Assembly (NCBI RefSeq): GCF_030644225.1 | Contig: NZ_CP128650.1 | Span: 1,664,001 to 1,728,000 of the forward strand | Direction: 5' to 3' | Source of the DNA: Selenomonas dianae | Lineage (GTDB): Bacteria > Bacillota > Negativicutes > Selenomonadales > Selenomonadaceae | Length of the DNA: 64,000 bases | Part shown: in pieces, positions 34,905-43,294 of the stretch | Numbering within the stretch: the stretch's first letter is position 1 | How the letters are laid out: each line of letters begins with the position of its first letter | The notes under the pieces: generated by a model | Databases searched by the model: none | Told to the model about the DNA's origin: nothing | Seen by the model: the letters and a program-made list of their open reading frames with translations, nothing else | Program-made: the position numbers and the translations under genes

Positions 34905-35774
34905 TCAGCGGATGTTCATGCGCTGCGCCTGTGCGCGGAGACGTGCGATGCGCTCCTGCGTATCGGGATGGGTCGAGAACAAGCTCTTGAACGAGATGTC
35001 GCGCCCCGTCAGCGGGTTGATGATGCACATATGCGCCGTGGACGGGGTCGCCTCGGGCAGCTGTGCGCCGTGCACGGCGTAATACTCGATCTTTTCGAGT
35101 GCCGACGCGAGGTAGTTCGGGTTACCGCAGATCTCTGCGCCGCCCTCGTCCGCGCTGTACTCGCGCGAGCGCGAGATCGCCATCTGGATGAGCGCCGCCG
35201 CAATCGGAGCGATGATTGCCGTCACGATGAGCCCGATGATGCCGCCGCGGTCATCGTCGCTCGAACGTCCGCCGCCGAAGATCGCCGCCCACTGGGCGAT
35301 ACTCGCGGCGTAGGAGATAACGGTCGCCATGGTCGCCGCAATCGTCGAAATGAGGATGTCGCGGTGCTTGACGTGCGCGAGCTCATGACCGAGCACGCCC
35401 GAGATCTCGTTGTAGTCGAGCACGCGCATCAGCCCTGTGGTGACGGCGACCGCTGCGTTCGACGGGTTGCGCCCCGTCGCGAATGCGTTCGGCGCATCCT
35501 CGTTGATGATGTAGACGCGCGGCATGGGAAGCCCCGCACGCCCCGCGAGTTTCTCCACGAGCCCGTAGAGCTCGGGCGCACTCTGCCGGTCAACCTCCTG
35601 CGCGTTGTACATGCTGAGCACCATGCGGTCGGAGAACCAATACGAGAAGAAGTTCATCCCGAGCGCGATGATGAGCATGACGGTCATGCCCGTATGTCCT
35701 GCAAAAATTCCGCCAAGAGCAACCATGAGTGCCATCAGGAGCGCCATCAGCATTGTTGTTTTGAGTGTATTCAT
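34905..35774 (-). CDS. htpX: Zinc metalloprotease HtpX
   Basis: An inner-membrane M48 protease that degrades misfolded membrane proteins. The 289 aa protein has two N-terminal membrane segments (residues 8-45), the zinc site HELAHVKH near residue 135, two further hydrophobic segments (about 145-205) and the third ligand Glu in [23 protein letters not shown] is a family landmark. I start at the ATG at 35774, since GGGAGG is 9 nt upstream; the ATG at 35780 is only 3 nt from it. deoD follows closely and may be co-transcribed. Confidence 0.95.
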   Translation of the reverse strand: MNTLKTTMLMALLMALMVALGGIFAGHTGMTVMLIIALGMNFFSYWFSDRMVLSMYNAQEVDRQSAPELYGLVEKLAGRAGLPMPRVYIINEDAPNAFATGRNPSNAAVAVTTGLMRVLDYNEISGVLGHELAHVKHRDILISTIAATMATVISYAASIAQWAAIFGGGRSSDDDRGGIIGLIVTAIIAPIAAALIQMAISRSREYSADEGGAEICGNPNYLASALEKIEYYAVHGAQLPEATPSTAHMCIINPLTGRDISFKSLFSTHPDTQERIARLRAQAQRMNIR

Positions 35775-35857
35775 AGGCATTTGCCTCCCTTACAATCAGA
35801 TCTTTGTCCTTTTGACTATATCATAACGGACGATTATGGAAATAGGCTGAAACCCTC

Positions 35858-37453
35858 TCAAATCGTTTCGAAATTGACCAGTTTCGCGTCAAAGATGCCG
35901 TCGATGGCAAGCAGACGCGCAAGCGTATCGTCGGGGATGTCGTGGTCGATCGTGAGCGCCATGATACTCATGCCCTCGCGCTTGGACTTGCCCACCTGCA
36001 TGGACGAGATGTTGATCCCCGCCTCGCCCATGATCGAGCCGACCGTGCCAATGACACCGGGACGGTTGATATGCGGACAGATGAGGAGGCGTGCGTGCGG
36101 ATCGATGTCCACGCGGAAGCCGTTGATCCGCACAATGCGTCCCTCCGTACCGAAGAGTGCGCCCTGCACCTCTGCCGTGCCCGCTTCTGCCGTACCCGCC
36201 GCCGTCGTGACGCGTACAGTGATGAGCGTCGAATAGTGCGACGTTTCCTTCTCCTTGATCTCTGTCACCTTGATGCCGCGCGACTTGGCGACGCTTGGCG
36301 CATTGACATAGTTGATCTCGCTCTCAAGGATGGGGTTGAGCATCCCCTTGAGGAGCGCCGTCGTGAGAAAACTCGTGTTAACCTCGGTAATCTCGCCGTT
36401 GTAGACAACCTCCACATGGGAGATGGGTCCTTCCGCGAGCGAGCAAACGGTGCAGCCGAGCTGCTCCGCGAGGGTGATGTAGGGACGAATGACGCGCATG
36501 ACCTCCTTCGAAACGGGAGCCATGTTGACCGCCGCCGCCACGGGCTCGCCGCGCAGCGCCGCGCAGATGCCCTCCGACACGTCCACAGACACGCCGATCT
36601 GCGCCTCCACCGTGGACGCGCCGAGGTGCGGCGTGAGTACGATATGTGGGGCATCGCGCAGCGGGCTGTCCGCCGCCAGCGGTTCGCTCTCGAATACGTC
36701 GATTGCCGCCCCCGCGACGATCCCCTCCCTGAGTGCCGCCGCCAAATCACTTTCGTTGATAATGCCGCCGCGCGCACAGTTGACAAGACGCACGCCTTTC
36801 TTCATCTTACGCAGCTGCGGCATCGAGATCATACCGCGCGTTTCCTTTGTGAGCGGCATATGCACGGTGATAAAGTCCGCCGCCGCAAAGATGTCGTCGA
36901 GCGTCCCGACGGTCACGCCGAGTGCCTTTGCCCGCTCCTCGTTGATGTACGGATCGTACGCGATGATGTTCATGTCAAAGGCGAGCGCACGCTTGGCAAC
37001 CCCGCTGCCGATCCGCCCCATGCCGATGATGCCGAGCGTCTTGCCGCGCAGCTCCACGCCGACGTACGCCTTGCGGTTCCACTCCCCCGCGTGCATGGTC
37101 GCGTCCGCCGCAGGGATGTTGCGTGCCAGTGAGAGCATCATTGCCATTGTATGCTCGGTCGCCGCGATCGTGTTACCGCCCGGCGAGTTGATGACAATGA
37201 TGCCACGCTCCGTCGCCGCCTTCACGTCGATGTTGTCCACACCGACACCCGCACGCCCGATGATCTTGAGTTTGTCCGCACGTGCAAGCACATCTGCCGA
37301 CACCTTCGATGCCGAGCGCACCATGAGCGCGTCATAGTCGCCGATGATCTCCACGAGCTCCTCGTGCGCGATCTTATCGCGTACATCGACCTCATAGTCC
37401 GCCAGCAGTCCGATTCCCTCGGGCGAAATCCCGTCCGCAGCTAAAATCTTCAT
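35858..37453 (-). CDS. serA: D-3-phosphoglycerate dehydrogenase
   Basis: This NAD enzyme oxidises 3-phosphoglycerate to 3-phosphohydroxypyruvate, the first step of serine synthesis. The 531 aa length marks the long form, with a catalytic pair of domains, an intervening domain (about 320-450) and a C-terminal ACT domain (about 455-531, NRPGVIGTVGSIMGEAGIN). The NAD motif is GIIGMGRIGSGVA near residue 145, with catalytic Arg in NCARGGII near residue 235 and His in TPHLGAST near residue 280. The ACT domain usually gives feedback inhibition by serine. GGGAGGG precedes the ATG. Confidence 0.97.
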   Translation of the reverse strand: MKILAADGISPEGIGLLADYEVDVRDKIAHEELVEIIGDYDALMVRSASKVSADVLARADKLKIIGRAGVGVDNIDVKAATERGIIVINSPGGNTIAATEHTMAMMLSLARNIPAADATMHAGEWNRKAYVGVELRGKTLGIIGMGRIGSGVAKRALAFDMNIIAYDPYINEERAKALGVTVGTLDDIFAAADFITVHMPLTKETRGMISMPQLRKMKKGVRLVNCARGGIINESDLAAALREGIVAGAAIDVFESEPLAADSPLRDAPHIVLTPHLGASTVEAQIGVSVDVSEGICAALRGEPVAAAVNMAPVSKEVMRVIRPYITLAEQLGCTVCSLAEGPISHVEVVYNGEITEVNTSFLTTALLKGMLNPILESEINYVNAPSVAKSRGIKVTEIKEKETSHYSTLITVRVTTAAGTAEAGTAEVQGALFGTEGRIVRINGFRVDIDPHARLLICPHINRPGVIGTVGSIMGEAGINISSMQVGKSKREGMSIMALTIDHDIPDDTLARLLAIDGIFDAKLVNFETI

Positions 37454-37512
37454 CTGTAAGCCCTCCCATGCGGCGCAGTGCCGCAGTCCATATACACAGT
37501 GTAGTACGCTTC

Positions 37513-37542
37513 ATTATAGTCAAAAGGGGCGATGTGTGTCAA
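37513..37542 (-). promoter_or_regulatory. serA promoter
   Basis: On the minus strand TTGACA (37537-37542), an 18 bp spacer and TATAAT (37513-37518): two perfect consensus hexamers, about 60 bp upstream of serA. Confidence 0.85.
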
Positions 37543-37550
37543 ATGCTTAA

Positions 37551-37564
37551 GGAAGCGCTGATAA
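37551..37564 (+). repeat. Possible solo end of the MITE-like element
   Basis: GGAAGCGCTGATAA matches the 15 bp terminal repeat of the MITE-like family (GGAAGCACTGATAAA) with one substitution, but no body or second end follows. It lies between the divergent serA and importer promoters. It may be a deletion remnant or chance. Confidence 0.4.
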
Positions 37565-37595
37565 TTTTATATATATTCATATCTTTACACTTCGG

Positions 37596-37625
37596 TTGAC
37601 AATCTTCTTCTATGGGCGATATACT
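37596..37625 (+). promoter_or_regulatory. Promoter of the nickel/peptide-type importer
   Basis: TTGACA (37596-37601), an 18 bp spacer and TATACT (37620-37625), about 72 bp upstream of the first permease gene. Confidence 0.75.
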
Positions 37626-37697
37626 GAAAATTAATGTCTGACATATAAATGAAAAAATAAGACTTCGCTTCAAAACATACAATATAATGGAGTACCT

Positions 37698-38630
37698 ATG
37701 ACATACAAGACCATCCTCGGGCGGTGTCTGCAATTCATCCCCGTCTTTTTCGGCATTACCCTGCTTTCCTTCGGACTCATCTACATCGCCCCCGGCGATC
37801 CCGTCGGCATCCGCCTCTCGGCGGGCGGTGTCGCCGCCGATCCGCAGCTCGTGGAGCGGATGCGTGCGGAAATGGGGCTTGACGCACCTTTCCTCGTCCA
37901 GTACGGACGTTGGCTCACGCACTTTCTCCAAGGCGATATGGGCAAATCCTACATCACCGATCTGCCTGTAGCAGCAACGTTTTGGAAAGCACTGCCCTAC
38001 ACGCTGCGCATGGCGGGCACGGCGATGGGGCTCACGCTCCTCATCTCCCTGCCGCTCGGTATCGCGATCGCCGCATGGCGCAACAGCCGCATAGACTATG
38101 CAGTTCGCTTTCTGACCTTCATCGGCAACGCAACGCCGGGCTTCATTGTCGCGATTGTACTCATGTTCGTATTCTCCCACCGCCTCGGCTGGATTCCCGT
38201 ACTCGCAACCACGAAGCCGATCGGCATGATACTGCCTGCGCTCTCGCTCGCGCTTGTCATGTCCTCACGCTACATCCGTCAGATTCGTGCGGCGGCACTC
38301 GACGAGCTGGCAAAGGATTATGTGATCGGGCTGCGCGCACGCGGCATCACGGAGCGCGTGATCCTGTTCCGCAATGTCCTCAAGAATATCATGGTCATTG
38401 TCGTCACACTCACGGGCATCTCCATTGGCTCGCTGCTCGGCGGAACGGTGATTATTGAGACCATCTTTAACTGGCCGGGCATCGGCAGCCTCATCATGGG
38501 AGCAATCGGGAATCGCGACTATCCCGTCATTCAGGCGGTTGTCGTCTGGATGGCACTCGCATTCTTCCTCGTGAACCTGCTCGCCGATCTCTCGTACCGC
38601 TATTTTAATCCGAAGATCAAGGATCTCTAA
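37698..38630 (+). CDS. Nickel/peptide ABC transporter permease 1 (NikB/DppB type)
   Basis: This inner-membrane permease of a peptide/nickel-type importer is 310 aa with six membrane segments and the family N-terminus (ILGRCLQFIPVFFGITLLSF). The cytoplasmic EAA-like loop is ELAKDYVIGLRARGITERVI near residue 203, followed by FNWPGIGSLIMGAI. GGAG lies 5-6 nt upstream of the ATG. It is the first gene of a four-gene operon (two permeases, binding protein, fused ATPase). The family takes up peptides, nickel, or metal-chelator complexes; sequence alone does not decide which. Confidence 0.9.
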   Translation: MTYKTILGRCLQFIPVFFGITLLSFGLIYIAPGDPVGIRLSAGGVAADPQLVERMRAEMGLDAPFLVQYGRWLTHFLQGDMGKSYITDLPVAATFWKALPYTLRMAGTAMGLTLLISLPLGIAIAAWRNSRIDYAVRFLTFIGNATPGFIVAIVLMFVFSHRLGWIPVLATTKPIGMILPALSLALVMSSRYIRQIRAAALDELAKDYVIGLRARGITERVILFRNVLKNIMVIVVTLTGISIGSLLGGTVIIETIFNWPGIGSLIMGAIGNRDYPVIQAVVVWMALAFFLVNLLADLSYRYFNPKIKDL

Positions 38631-39464
38631 ATGATGAACTTCTTTCTGCATACACCGCCGCTCTTTCGGTTGCTCGCGCTCCTTGCGGCACTTATCCTCA
38701 TCGTGAGTCTCTTCTCCGCGCAGCTTGCGCCCTACGATCCGTACGCGACCGATCCGCAGCTGATCCTAAAGGCACCGTCTGCAGAGCATCTCCTCGGCAC
38801 GGACAACTACGGCAGGGACATCCTCTCGCGCATTCTCGCGGGCGGGAAAACCTCGATTTTCGCCGCCCTCTTCATCATCCTCATAGCGGGTTCGCTGGGC
38901 AGTTTCATCGGACTGCTCTCGGGCTACTATCGCGGACGCATGGACGCGGTGCTCATGCGCATCACCGATGTATTTCAGGCATTCCCCGACATCGTCCTCG
39001 CAATCGCCGTCGCAGGTGTGCTCGGCGGCGGCCTCGTCAATGCCGTGCTTGCACTCATCGTAACGACGTGGACGCAGTACGCACGCATTGCACGCAGCGC
39101 GGCCATCGCGGCGCGGGAGGAGACATACATACAGGCGGCGCGGCTCTCGGGCTGCACCGACACGAGCATCCTGTTCGGACACATCCTGCCGAACATCGCA
39201 GGCCAGCTCGTCGTCACGGCTGTCCTGCACGTCAGCACAATGATGATGGGGCTGGCGGGACTCTCCTACCTCGGCATCGGTGTCCAGATCCCCGCCGCCG
39301 AGTGGGGCGCGATGATCAGCGAGGGACAGAAGTATCTCCAACAGGCGCCGTGGGCGGCACTCGCACCGAGCGCGATGATGGTCGCTGTCATGATGGTGTT
39401 CAATATGTTTGGCGATCAGCTGCGTGACCTGCTCGATCCCAAGATGCGGGAAAAACGAGTGTAA
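38631..39464 (+). CDS. Nickel/peptide ABC transporter permease 2 (NikC/DppC type)
   Basis: The second permease subunit, 277 aa, with the DppC-type N-terminus, the periplasmic segment LGTDNYGRDILSRILAGGKT near residue 58, the cytoplasmic loop EETYIQAARLSGCTDTSILF near residue 163 and LSYLGIGVQIPAAEWGAMI near residue 210. It begins directly after the stop of permease 1 (no gap), so translation is probably coupled. It is followed by 405 bp without a gene, holding hairpin repeat D and a nested MITE, before the binding-protein gene. Confidence 0.9.
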   Translation: MMNFFLHTPPLFRLLALLAALILIVSLFSAQLAPYDPYATDPQLILKAPSAEHLLGTDNYGRDILSRILAGGKTSIFAALFIILIAGSLGSFIGLLSGYYRGRMDAVLMRITDVFQAFPDIVLAIAVAGVLGGGLVNAVLALIVTTWTQYARIARSAAIAAREETYIQAARLSGCTDTSILFGHILPNIAGQLVVTAVLHVSTMMMGLAGLSYLGIGVQIPAAEWGAMISEGQKYLQQAPWAALAPSAMMVAVMMVFNMFGDQLRDLLDPKMREKRV

Positions 39465-39490
39465 CTTACAGACAGATTATCTGTATGGAT

Positions 39491-39828
39491 GCTGTGTAAT
39501 GCCTCAAAGCGAACCCTAGGGAATCGCTGATAAAATGAAGTCTGTCAGATTGGTGTAGATTTTTTGTCCTGTCAAGGAGACAAACTGGACGCATAGCCAA
39601 AGCTATGTGGAGGATTTGTCGACGATGGCAGGGCGAAAAAGATGCGCCAAGATGGCAGTGCTGAATTTATCAGTGCTTCCCTAGTGAAGCAAGTGAGTAA
39701 AGAGTGCGTTTCGCCCCCTGCGGATTTCTTTCGTTCAAGCGCAGCGCGTTTAAGAAGTCCGCAGGTATTTAGGCGAATAAGCACACGATCACTTGCGTAA
39801 CGAGGCGTTCGCGTGAGGCTTACACAGC
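39491..39828 (+). repeat. Long-hairpin repeat family, copy D (split by a MITE)
   Basis: This copy lies between permease 2 and the binding-protein gene. Outer arms TGCCTCA/TGAGGC and CTGTGTAA/TTACACAG (near-perfect), then GCGAAC/GTTCGC, CAAGTGA/TCACTTG, TTCGCC/GGCGAA and CCTGCGGA/TCCGCAGG. A 161 bp MITE-like element with a CTAG duplication interrupts the conserved ACCCTAGTGAAGC near the left end. Removing it and one CTAG restores an uninterrupted element of about 173 bp. The 405 bp intergenic region contains no gene. Confidence 0.9.
39520..39680 (+). mobile_element. MITE-like element, copy 2 (161 bp), nested
   Basis: Ends GGAATCGCTGATAAA and TTTATCAGTGCTTCC are flanked by perfect CTAG duplications (39516-39519 and 39681-39684). 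The uninterrupted sequence CCCTAGTG is present in the other four hairpin repeats, so both the insertion site and the 4 bp duplication are proven by comparison within the window. Same orientation as copy 1. Confidence 0.93.
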
Positions 39829-39869
39829 GCATACAGCATCTCTGATAAATATTTTTCAGGAGGATTCCC

Positions 39870-41393
39870 ATGAACAAAACACTGAAACGTCTCTGCGCCG
39901 CGCTCCTGCTCGCCGTTCCGCTCACGATGAGCGGCTGCGGCGGCTCGGATCAGGCGGCAGACAGCAAGAAAATCGTGCGCGTCGGCGGCACAGTCGCCGT
40001 GACGAGCTCGATGGATCCCGCGAAGGAGTGGATGGGCTGGTATGCCGTGCGCTACGGTGTCGGCGAAACGCTCTTCCGTCTCGACGACAGTATGAAACCG
40101 CAGCCGTGGCTTGCCGAAAAAGCGGAGAATGTCGAACCGACGGTCTGGCGCATCACGCTGAAGGACAATGTCACCTTCTCGAACGGCGAGAAGATGACGG
40201 CGGACAAGGTCATCGCCTCGCTCAAGCGCACGGCGGAGACGAATGACCGCGCTGCGTGGCTAAAGGATGCAGAGTACACAGCGGAGGGAAATGTCCTCAC
40301 GATCCGTACGAAAGAGCCGTATGCGACCCTCGTCAATGACCTCTGCGACCCGTACGCAGTCATCGTCGATGTTGCAGGCACGAAGGACTTTGAGAACGCG
40401 CCCATCTGCACGGGGCCGTTTGTCATGAGCAGCTTTGAGGCGGACAAGCACGCCGTCATGACGAAGAACCCGAAGTATTGGGGCGGCGACGTGAAGGTCG
40501 ACGAGGTCGAGTATACGAAGATCGCAGACTTCAACACGCTCGCAATGGCACTGCAGGGCGATGAGATCGACGTAGCACTGGATCTCAACCCCGAGACGGC
40601 AGAGACGATTGCGGCGAATGACAAGTTTACGGTTGTCAAGACGCCGCAGACGCGCACCTATCAGCTCTACATGAACCTCGATAAGCTCACCGATCCTGCG
40701 GTTCGTCAGGCGATCATGTACGGTGTCGACAAAAAAACCATCGGCGACCAGTACCTGAGGGGCGCAATGACAGCGTCGAACAGTGCGTTCCTCGCCTCCA
40801 CGCCCTATGGCGATCCCGCACTCAAGGCGCGCTCCTACGATCCCGAAAAGGCAAAGCAGGTACTTGCGGCGGCAGGATATACGGACACGAACGGCGATGG
40901 CATTGTCGAGAAGGACGGCAAGCCGCTGACCGTCGAGATGGGTGTCTACAAGCGTCTCTTCAACGAGAACATCACAACGGAGATGCAGGCACAGCTCAAG
41001 AAAATCGGCATCAATGTCAACATCGTTTCGCATGAGAAATCAAATTACTACAAGGCGGGCGAATACGAGATCGGTCTTTACTCCGTCATCACCATGCCTA
41101 CAGGCGATCCGTTTGCATTCCTGCGCGACGTGCTGAGCGCAAAGGGTGTTGCAAATTTCGGACACTATGACAATCCCGTGGTTGAGCAGTTGCTTGCCGA
41201 CCTGCCGAACACGTTTGACCCGACCAAGCGCATTGCACTCGTCAACCACATTCAGCAGCAAGTAATCGACGATGCGGCGATGGACTTCATCGGGTTCAAC
41301 AATATGCAGGTCGGTATCTCGAAAAAGGTTACGGGTTTCCTCTCCACGCCGAGCGACTACTATCATGTGACAAAGGATCTGGATAAGAAGTGA
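39870..41393 (+). CDS. Nickel/peptide ABC transporter substrate-binding lipoprotein
   Basis: A 507 aa cluster C (family 5) solute-binding protein. Residues 1-23 are a lipoprotein signal with lipobox MSGC. Family landmarks are WRITLKDNVTFSNGEKMTADKV (as WRITLKDNVTFSNG, then EKMTADKV) near residue 90, GPFVMSSFEADKHAVM near residue 185 and RQAIMYGVDKKTIGDQYL near residue 278. The order and spacing fit NikA- and DppA-like proteins; metal-chelate versus peptide specificity is not evident. AGGAGG lies 6 nt before the ATG. A hairpin repeat upstream, within the presumed transcript, may affect its level relative to the permeases. Confidence 0.9.
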   Translation: MNKTLKRLCAALLLAVPLTMSGCGGSDQAADSKKIVRVGGTVAVTSSMDPAKEWMGWYAVRYGVGETLFRLDDSMKPQPWLAEKAENVEPTVWRITLKDNVTFSNGEKMTADKVIASLKRTAETNDRAAWLKDAEYTAEGNVLTIRTKEPYATLVNDLCDPYAVIVDVAGTKDFENAPICTGPFVMSSFEADKHAVMTKNPKYWGGDVKVDEVEYTKIADFNTLAMALQGDEIDVALDLNPETAETIAANDKFTVVKTPQTRTYQLYMNLDKLTDPAVRQAIMYGVDKKTIGDQYLRGAMTASNSAFLASTPYGDPALKARSYDPEKAKQVLAAAGYTDTNGDGIVEKDGKPLTVEMGVYKRLFNENITTEMQAQLKKIGINVNIVSHEKSNYYKAGEYEIGLYSVITMPTGDPFAFLRDVLSAKGVANFGHYDNPVVEQLLADLPNTFDPTKRIALVNHIQQQVIDDAAMDFIGFNNMQVGISKKVTGFLSTPSDYYHVTKDLDKK

Positions 41394-41427
41394 TGTTCCT
41401 GTCAGTATTGCAGCGGAGCACACGTCG

Positions 41428-43044
41428 ATGAAGGAACTGCTCCGCATCGACCACCTGACCGCAGGGTACGGCGGCGATGCCGTGATCGAGGACATCAGCA
41501 TCAGCCTTCATACGGGTGAGGTGCTTGGCATTGTCGGCGAGAGCGGCAGCGGCAAATCCACCCTGCTTCGGGCAATCGCACAGATTCGCGGGCTCTCCAC
41601 CGAGATCCAAGCGGGTACGGTTTCCTTTGACACAAAGAACCTTGCCATACTCTCCGAGGGAGAGCGGCGCAGACTGCGCGGCGAGGAGATCGCGATGGTG
41701 TTCCAGTACGCAGGTGCATCGCTGAACCCTACACGGCAGATTGGTACGCAGCTCGTTGAAGCCATGCGTGCACACACCAATCTGTCGCGTGAGGAAATCG
41801 ACGCACGTGCGGCAGAGGTATTCGGCGGTATGGGCTTTGCCGATGTGCACCGTATCCTCTCTGCCTATCCGTTCGAGCTGTCGGGCGGTATGGCACAGCG
41901 TGCAGCCATCGCGCTCGCCGTCGTCCTGCGCCCGCAGCTGCTGCTCGCCGACGAGCCGACCTCGGCACTTGACGCAACGATTCAGCTGCAAGTGCTCGAT
42001 GAGCTGCGTGCACTCAAGGAGCGCACGGGGACGGCAATCCTCCTCATCACACACAACATCGGCGTCGTACGGCACATCGCCGACCGCGTCGCCGTCATGT
42101 GCAAGGGGAAGATCGTCGAGCAGGGCAGTGTCACGGAGGTGCTTGGAAACCCACAGCATCCGTACACACAAAGCCTGATTGCAGCAGTACCAAAAATGTA
42201 TACAGCCCCACATGATGACTGCGACCGCCGCCATCACATAGAGGACTGTTCCGCTCCCCATCCAAAAGAAAAGAACTCCCATGCCGGGGACACGCTTCTG
42301 CGCTTTGACAACGTCACCATGCACTTTGACGATGCGGCGGGACGCGTTCAGGCAATCGACGGCATCTCCTTTTCTCTCGCGCGGCGCGAACTCCTCGGCA
42401 TCGTCGGTGAGAGCGGCAGCGGCAAATCCACCGTTGCAAAACTCCTCACGGGACTGCATACGCCGACGAGCGGGAAGATCCTCCTCGACGGCAAGGACAT
42501 CACACACACACGCGGAAAGGAGCGGCGTGCGCTCTACACCCGCATCCAGATGGTGTTTCAGGACGCGCCGGGCTCGTTCAATCCGCGCCGCACGGTCGGC
42601 GCGATGATCGGTGAGACCATCTGCCGCCTGTGTACGCCCGATGAACGCGACACGAAACGGCGCGTCGCCGAACTCCTTACGGAGGTTGGACTGCCCGCCT
42701 CCTATGCGGATCGCTATCCGCACGAGATGAGCGGCGGCGAGTGCCAACGGGCAGCGATTGCGCGCGCGATGGCAGTACACCCCGACATCCTCGTCTGCGA
42801 CGAGGCGACCTCCGCGCTCGATGTGTCCGTACAGGCGCGAATCATCACCCTTCTCCTGCATTTGCAGCGGGAGCACGGCATGAGCCTCCTTTTCATCTCG
42901 CACGATCTGCCGCTCGTCAGCTCCATCGCAGGTCGCGTCCTCATCATGCAGAGCGGGCATATCGTCGAACAGGGCGAGACCGGTCACGTCCTCAGAGAAC
43001 CAAGTGAGGACTATACGCGGAATCTCCTGCGGGCGGCATTATGA
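41428..43044 (+). CDS. Fused nickel/peptide ABC transporter ATPase (two nucleotide-binding domains)
   Basis: One 538 aa chain replaces the usual pair of ATPases (DppD/DppF or NikD/NikE). Domain 1 (about 1-250) has GESGSGKST, LSGGMAQRAAIA and LLLADEPTSALD. Domain 2 (about 290-535) has GESGSGKST, MSGGECQRAAIARA and LVCDEATSALD. The linker near residues 255-285 is unusually rich in Cys and His (HDDCDRRHHIEDCSAPHP), lying where peptide ATPases of this class often carry an iron-sulfur or metal-binding C-terminal motif. It starts 34 bp after the binding-protein gene, with GGAG upstream. Its stop codon lies immediately next to MITE copy 3. Confidence 0.9.
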   Translation: MKELLRIDHLTAGYGGDAVIEDISISLHTGEVLGIVGESGSGKSTLLRAIAQIRGLSTEIQAGTVSFDTKNLAILSEGERRRLRGEEIAMVFQYAGASLNPTRQIGTQLVEAMRAHTNLSREEIDARAAEVFGGMGFADVHRILSAYPFELSGGMAQRAAIALAVVLRPQLLLADEPTSALDATIQLQVLDELRALKERTGTAILLITHNIGVVRHIADRVAVMCKGKIVEQGSVTEVLGNPQHPYTQSLIAAVPKMYTAPHDDCDRRHHIEDCSAPHPKEKNSHAGDTLLRFDNVTMHFDDAAGRVQAIDGISFSLARRELLGIVGESGSGKSTVAKLLTGLHTPTSGKILLDGKDITHTRGKERRALYTRIQMVFQDAPGSFNPRRTVGAMIGETICRLCTPDERDTKRRVAELLTEVGLPASYADRYPHEMSGGECQRAAIARAMAVHPDILVCDEATSALDVSVQARIITLLLHLQREHGMSLLFISHDLPLVSSIAGRVLIMQSGHIVEQGETGHVLREPSEDYTRNLLRAAL

Positions 43045-43045
43045 A

Positions 43046-43206
43046 GGAAGCACTGATAAATTCAGCCGCGCCATCTTAGCGCATCTTTTTTGCCCGCTTT
43101 TTGTCGGCAAATCCTCCACATAGCTTTGGCTATGCGTCCGGTTTGCCTTCTCAATCGGACAAAAAATCTACGCCAATCTGACGGACTTCATTTTATCAGC
43201 GATTCC
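43046..43206 (-). mobile_element. MITE-like element, copy 3 (161 bp)
   Basis: Ends GGAAGCACTGATAAA and TTTATCAGCGATTCC, in the opposite orientation to copies 1 and 2. The flanks are TGAA (43042-43045) and TAAA (43207-43210), a 4 bp duplication with one mismatch. The TGA of the upstream ATPase gene is part of the left flank, so the insertion fell exactly at the stop codon without lengthening the protein. Confidence 0.88.
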
Positions 43207-43217
43207 TAAACTCACAC

Positions 43218-43270
43218 AAAACGGGACTTCCGTACGAAAGAACATTTTGTTTCGTACGGAAGTCCCGTTT
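43218..43270. terminator. Bidirectional terminator between the ATPase gene and hcp
   Basis: AACGGGACTTCCGTACGAAA pairs perfectly with its complement across a 9-13 nt loop, with A- and T-rich flanks. It serves the convergent importer operon and hcp. Confidence 0.9.
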
Positions 43271-43294
43271 ACTAATCTATGGACAGATATTATT

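Noticed and set aside
37551-37564. Fourth complete MITE copy
   Set aside because: Only one 14 bp end is present; no matching inverted end or body sequence follows, so it is listed only as a possible remnant.
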